From the NCBI GenBank assembly GCA_030618675.1, contig JAUXCV010000052.1, positions 1 to 8,985 of the forward strand: a stretch of DNA of 8,985 bases, in the 5' to 3' direction. The notes below the pieces were generated by a model. That model was given only the letters and a program-made list of their open reading frames with translations, did not search any database and was not told the origin of the DNA. Position numbers and translations under genes: made by a program. This document shows positions 6,182 through 8,985 of the stretch, piece after piece; within the stretch, counting starts at the first letter, position 1, and each line of letters starts with the position of its first letter. Origin of the DNA: Acidimicrobiia bacterium. Lineage in GTDB: Bacteria > Actinomycetota > Acidimicrobiia > Spongiisociales > UBA5794.

Positions 6182-7225
6182 CTACGTTGTCTCCACCCCA
6201 TTGGCTTCGGCGTAGGCGTGGAGATCTTCGATGTAGGCATTCTTCGCCTCTCGCGGAAGCCAACTCGCTTCGAAGGTGTTCCTCGCGAGGCGTACGAGGT
6301 CGCCCTTGGAGTAGTCCGATGCCTGCTGCACGCCCGCGATCAGGTTGGTGAGATAGCCGGAGTCGAATTCGGCCGGATCGTCTGAATTCAGCGTGACGAG
6401 CACGCCGTGGTCGAAGAGGCTCTTGATCCGATCGGTGTCCTGTGGTGCCGGATCAGAGCTGCGCCATATGGGACAGGTCGTGAGAGGAATCTTCCGGCGT
6501 TTCACTTCTTCGACCAAATTGGGGTCGTCGATCGTGTTGACACCATGGTCGATGCGTTCAACGTTCAGGAGATCAAGACACTCCCAGATGTGCGCTACCG
6601 AGTCCGTCTGGTCAACATCACAGTGCGCCGTCAGTCGGTAGCCTTCCTCCCGGGCCTGTGAGTACACCTCTTCGAACTTGCGCGGCGGGTGGCCCTCCTC
6701 GTAGGAGTCCATTCCCAAACCGATGATGCGGCGCCGGTGTGGCCGTGCCTGGTCCAGCATCTCGAATGCGCTCTCGACGCTGCGATCCCGGTTGATGCAC
6801 ATGATCAGATTCGCCTCAACACCGAAGGCCTCGGCACCGCTCCGTCGGCCACGGTCGATCCCCTCGATCACGTCATCGAACGAGATTCCCCGCGAAGTGT
6901 GTACCTGGGGATCGAAGAACAATTCGGTATAGACGATGTTGTTCTCCTTGCAGGATCGCAAGAGGTCGAAGGTCATGTCGAAGAAGTCCCTCTCCGTCTG
7001 CAGGAGCGGTATGCGGAGGTAGTGATGATCGAGGAACCCCTCGAGGCCGGCGGGTCTGGCCGCCAGGGCTTGTCGAATCTCCTCGACCGAACGGTACGGG
7101 AAGTCGACCCCGTTGCGCTGGGCCAGTCTCAGGATCGTCTCGGGACTGAGTGTCCCCTCGATGTGGAGATGAAGTTCAGCCTTCGGCATGTTGGCGATGA
7201 AGGTTCTCATGTATTCTGGGCCCAT
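6182..7225 (-). CDS. Adenosine/adenine deaminase-like amidohydrolase with atypical active-site motif
   Basis: A 347-residue metal-dependent hydrolase of the adenosine/adenine deaminase (Add) family, of normal length. Metal ligands are visible: H19 and H21 in AELHLHIEGTL, H201, and D282 in LNSDDPAEF; H227 in ERIDHGVN fits the catalytic His. TELFFDPQVHTSRGISFDDVIEGI (100-123) and GLGMDSYEEGHPPRKFEEVY (169-188) are closer to adenine-deaminase-like members than to mammalian-type ADA. Departures: the family's HAGE(E), which carries the catalytic Glu, reads HCDVDQ (201-206), and the usual CPxSN motif reads CPIWR (251-255). The substrate is therefore open: purine, cytokinin-like base or something else. 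I chose ATG 7223-7225 because GGAGGA lies 6 nt upstream and the metal motif follows at the normal distance; the open frame upstream overlaps rocD and looks non-coding. It lies 106 nt downstream of rocD on the same strand, so co-transcription is likely. Confidence 0.85.
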   Translation of the reverse strand: MGPEYMRTFIANMPKAELHLHIEGTLSPETILRLAQRNGVDFPYRSVEEIRQALAARPAGLEGFLDHHYLRIPLLQTERDFFDMTFDLLRSCKENNIVYTELFFDPQVHTSRGISFDDVIEGIDRGRRSGAEAFGVEANLIMCINRDRSVESAFEMLDQARPHRRRIIGLGMDSYEEGHPPRKFEEVYSQAREEGYRLTAHCDVDQTDSVAHIWECLDLLNVERIDHGVNTIDDPNLVEEVKRRKIPLTTCPIWRSSDPAPQDTDRIKSLFDHGVLVTLNSDDPAEFDSGYLTNLIAGVQQASDYSKGDLVRLARNTFEASWLPREAKNAYIEDLHAYAEANGVETT

Positions 7226-7231
7226 CACCCG

Positions 7232-7237
7232 TCCTCC
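7232..7237 (-). promoter_or_regulatory. Ribosome binding site deciding the deaminase-like start
   Basis: GGAGGA 6 nt before ATG 7223-7225. It rules against the longer in-frame reading that would extend into the end of rocD by 87 low-complexity, Arg/Ser-rich residues. Confidence 0.8.
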
Positions 7238-7306
7238 GTTCTCATGGGGTCGATCGATCTGGGATTCCTGAAGGAAGAACGCTCCGCGTTGCCACGCAGC
7301 ATCATG

Positions 7307-7316
7307 TCGGATCCGA
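7307..7316. repeat. Perfect 10-bp palindrome between rocD and the deaminase-like gene
   Basis: TCGGATCCGA is self-complementary, and symmetry continues (AT/AT) after one mismatch on each side, 7304-7319. It lies in the 106-nt gap between the two genes. A short hairpin, AACGC-TCC-GCGTT (7278-7290), lies nearby. It may be an operator for a local promoter, but I see no convincing -35/-10 pair beside it. Confidence 0.3.
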
Positions 7317-7331
7317 TATTGGTGTTCTGTC

Positions 7332-8543
7332 TCATCCCTGCAACACCGAATCGAACTGCTCGACGACCCAGTCGACTTGATCGGTGGTGATGACGAGCGG
7401 TGGCGAGAGCCGGATCGTGTTCGTGTGCGTTTCCTTCGCAAGCACGCCACGGTCACGTAGGCGTTCGCAGTAGATCCTGGCGCCACCGGCCTCGGGTCGG
7501 AGTTCCACAGCCAGCATCAAGCCCCGGCCGCGCACATCACGAATCGAATCCGACTGAATCTCGCTCAGTCGATCGAGGAAGTACTTCCCTACGGTGTCCG
7601 AGTTCTCGATCATGTCTTCTTCCACCAGCACCTTCAACGCCGATCGGGCAACAGCGCATGCGAGAGGGTTCCCACCGAACGTCGATCCGTGCTCGCCGGG
7701 TTGGAGTGTGCCAAGCACCTCTGTGTTGGAGAGGACCGCGGAGACCGGATAGAAACCCCCGCCGAGAGCCTTCCCGACGACCGTGACATCAGCTTCGATC
7801 TCCTCGTGCTCTTCGGCCAGGAGCCTCCCGGTCCGACCGAGTCCTGTCTGGATCTCGTCGAGGATCAGCATCACGTTGTTGGCCGTACAGATCTCGCGAA
7901 CCTTCTTGAAGTAGCCGCTCGGGGGGAGAATGACACCTGCTTCCCCCTGTATCGGTTCGACGAGGAACCCAACTGTGTTCGGTGTGATCGCAGACTCGAG
8001 TGCTTCGGAATCCCCGAAAGGAATCGACCGGAACCCAGGTGTGAATGGACCAAAGTCCCGACGTGCCACGGAATCAGACGAGAAGCTCACGACCGAGATG
8101 GTGCGACCATGGAAGTTGTTGCTGCACACGATGATCTCGGCGGCGCCGTCCTCCACTCCTTTGACTCGGTACCCCCATTTCCGGACGGACTTGATCGCAG
8201 CTTCCACCGCTTCCACACCGGAATTGGCCATCAGCACTTTGCGTGAGTTCGTGAGGTCACAGATCTCTTCGTAGAAGAGCGCTAGGACGTCATTGCGGAA
8301 CGCGCGCGACGTGATCGTCAGTCGAGACGACTGTTCTACGAGCGCCTCGCGGATCTTCGTGTGGCAGTGACCCTGATTGACCGCCGAGTACGCGGCCAGA
8401 CAGTCGAGATAGCGGTTTCCGTCCGTGTCCCACACCCAGACGCCCTCGCCACGCGAGAGCACAACGTCGATCGGGTCGTAGTTGTGTGCCCCAAAGATCG
8501 CTTCGATGGCTCGGAAGTCCTTCGGCTGGAGTTGGACGGTCAT
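7332..8543 (-). CDS. rocD: Ornithine aminotransferase (ornithine--oxo-acid transaminase)
   Basis: Cytoplasmic PLP enzyme of 403 residues (family about 400) that transfers the delta-amino group of ornithine to 2-oxoglutarate, giving glutamate-5-semialdehyde and glutamate. Diagnostic N-terminus: FGAHNYDPIDVVLSRGEGVW (17-36) then YLDCLAAYSAVNQGHCHTKI, the ornithine aminotransferase pattern that separates it from acetylornithine and GABA aminotransferases. PLP site: NSGVEAVEAA (107-116), NNFHGRT (142-148), FLVEPIQGEAG (193-203), LILDEIQTGLGRTG with D229, and Schiff-base Lys258 in GKALGGGFYPVSAV, then GEHGSTFGGNPLACAVA. ATG 8541-8543 has GAGGGAG 4 nt upstream (8548-8554). It is divergent from the P5C dehydrogenase gene, the next enzyme in the pathway, and precedes the deaminase-like gene on the same strand. 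Function is very secure. Confidence 0.96.
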   Translation of the reverse strand: MTVQLQPKDFRAIEAIFGAHNYDPIDVVLSRGEGVWVWDTDGNRYLDCLAAYSAVNQGHCHTKIREALVEQSSRLTITSRAFRNDVLALFYEEICDLTNSRKVLMANSGVEAVEAAIKSVRKWGYRVKGVEDGAAEIIVCSNNFHGRTISVVSFSSDSVARRDFGPFTPGFRSIPFGDSEALESAITPNTVGFLVEPIQGEAGVILPPSGYFKKVREICTANNVMLILDEIQTGLGRTGRLLAEEHEEIEADVTVVGKALGGGFYPVSAVLSNTEVLGTLQPGEHGSTFGGNPLACAVARSALKVLVEEDMIENSDTVGKYFLDRLSEIQSDSIRDVRGRGLMLAVELRPEAGGARIYCERLRDRGVLAKETHTNTIRLSPPLVITTDQVDWVVEQFDSVLQG

Positions 8544-8581
8544 TTCACTCCCTCAAGCTCGTACGAAGCCGGTCGAAGCTC

Positions 8582-8601
8582 AGATGCACCGTAGATGCAC
8601 C
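8582..8601. repeat. Tandem direct repeat AGATGCACC x2, 11-bp period
   Basis: AGATGCACC occurs at 8582-8590 and 8593-8601 with a 2-nt gap, so the units repeat every 11 bp, close to one helical turn. In the rocD transcript direction they lie in the untranslated leader. Helically phased repeats are typical of regulator binding sites; no protein can be assigned. Confidence 0.45.
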
Positions 8602-8619
8602 AACAGAGCGACAGCTTGG

Positions 8620-8638
8620 GATGATCGACACAATCATC
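8620..8638. promoter_or_regulatory. Candidate operator downstream of the rocD promoter
   Basis: A perfect inverted repeat GATGAT-7-ATCATC (8620-8625 and 8633-8638, centre at 8629). Relative to the predicted rocD start near 8649 it covers about +12 to +30, a common repressor position. ATCGAC also repeats at 8624-8629 and 8636-8641. Confidence 0.4.
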
Positions 8639-8655
8639 GACCATCGTCTTGAAAT

Positions 8656-8685
8656 AGATTAACCTAAACGGGCAGTAGGTGTCAT
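8656..8685 (-). promoter_or_regulatory. rocD: Promoter of rocD
   Basis: In the minus direction, ATGACA (-35, 8680-8685; 5 of 6 consensus) and TAATCT (-10, 8656-8661; TANNNT) are separated by 18 bp, the same spacing as the transporter promoter. The start would be near 8649, with a leader of about 105 nt. No equally good promoter is visible for the divergent dehydrogenase gene; TTGAAA at 8649-8654 is a possible -35 but lacks a well-placed -10. Confidence 0.5.
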
Positions 8686-8755
8686 ATCCGGTACACGCGC
8701 GACGCGCAGGAACGGACGCGGCACACCCGTAGCGTCATCGTCATGTGGAGGCATT

Positions 8756-8985
8756 GTGTTGGAGCCGTATCGTTGTTTGTCGTATTCGGATTTCTCTGAT
8801 CCTGTTTCTGCGGGGGCGTATCGCGATGCGCTCGAGAAGGTGCGCGGGGAGCTTGGTGTTCATGCGCCGTTGCTGATCGGCGGTGAGCGGATCGTGACGG
8901 ACAAGGTGATCCGTAGTGTCGATCCGTCCCGGCCTGATCGTCTGGTGGGGACGGCGTCGTCCGCAACAGCCGACCAGGCTGTGGA
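8756..8985 (+). CDS. rocA: 1-pyrroline-5-carboxylate (L-glutamate gamma-semialdehyde) dehydrogenase, N-terminal fragment cut by window edge
   Basis: The first 76 codons of an aldehyde dehydrogenase that would oxidise glutamate semialdehyde/P5C to glutamate with NAD(P)+. The translated start, MLEPYRCLSYSDFSDP (1-16), then AYRDALEKVRGELG, HAPLLIGGERIVTDKVIRSVDPSRPDRLVGTASSAT, follows the pattern of the N-terminal region of the roughly 515-residue RocA/PruA2-type enzymes (FSDP near the start, YPLxIGGE, SxNPxxPxxVVG). Catalytic Cys and Glu lie beyond the window. The start is GTG at 8756-8758 with GGAGG at 8747-8751 and a 4-nt spacer; TTG at 8759 (7-nt spacer) is an alternative one codon later. 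It is divergent from rocD, which makes its substrate. Codon use differs from the neighbours: about 24 of 76 codons end in T and only about 14 in C, with Asp mostly GAT, whereas rocD prefers C-ending codons. The family call is good; specificity within aldehyde dehydrogenases rests on the N-terminus and the rocD context. Confidence 0.85.
   Translation, partial: MLEPYRCLSYSDFSDPVSAGAYRDALEKVRGELGVHAPLLIGGERIVTDKVIRSVDPSRPDRLVGTASSATADQAV

Noticed and set aside
6689..7390. 233-codon plus-strand open frame opposite the deaminase-like gene
   Set aside because: Antisense to a clear enzyme with intact metal motifs, and it crosses into rocD; no domain seen.
7226..7486. N-terminal extension of the deaminase-like protein
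   Set aside because: The frame is open, but the extra 87 residues are Arg/Ser-rich and overlap rocD, and a strong ribosome site precedes the internal ATG at 7223-7225.
8697..8707. GCGC-GAC-GCGC repeat as an operator
   Set aside because: Only 4-bp arms in GC-rich DNA; likely chance.
8682..8966. 94-codon minus-strand open frame at the right end
   Set aside because: It overlaps the P5C dehydrogenase start antisense and is rich in Pro/Arg/Thr; the opposite-strand reading matches a known family.

Overview
The window looks like chromosomal DNA from a high-GC Gram-positive bacterium, most likely an actinobacterium. Supporting signs are GC-rich coding sequence, purine-rich Shine-Dalgarno sites, a substrate-binding lipoprotein with a Thr/Glu/Ser-rich linker after its lipobox Cys, and TANNNT-type -10 elements. 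Acidimicrobiia or a relative is my best guess from the lipoprotein style and the very long permeases; no taxonomic marker is present.

Layout, left to right. Positions 1-5041 (minus strand, so read right to left) hold an AapJQMP/BztABCD-type polar amino-acid ABC transporter operon: binding lipoprotein (3902-5041), permease AapQ-like (2240-3784), permease AapM-like (412-2238) and ATPase AapP-like (1-388, cut by the window edge). Both permeases are much longer than I expect for their families. Positions 5042-5239 form a compact divergent control region with a good promoter for the transporter, a candidate operator and a structured leader. Positions 5240-6148 (plus strand) encode an RpiR-family regulator. 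Positions 6182-8543 (minus strand) encode ornithine aminotransferase RocD followed by an adenosine/adenine-deaminase-like amidohydrolase whose active-site motif is atypical. Positions 8544-8755 are a second divergent control region. At 8756 a plus-strand gene begins, the N-terminus of 1-pyrroline-5-carboxylate (glutamate semialdehyde) dehydrogenase, cut by the right edge.

How the parts may work together (inference): the ABC system imports amino acids; RocD converts ornithine plus 2-oxoglutarate to glutamate semialdehyde plus glutamate; the dehydrogenase oxidises the semialdehyde/P5C to glutamate. The RpiR protein, divergent from the transporter and next to the catabolic genes, is the obvious candidate regulator. 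The amidohydrolase is the unexplained member: it could salvage purines or cytokinin-like bases, or perform a hydrolysis or deamination that feeds the ornithine route. There is no sign of mobile elements, CRISPR, tRNA or rRNA. The most novel points are the deaminase-like enzyme with HCDVDQ in place of HAGE, the roughly 390-residue membrane extension of the AapM-like permease, and the structured transporter leader with a possible six-codon ORF.
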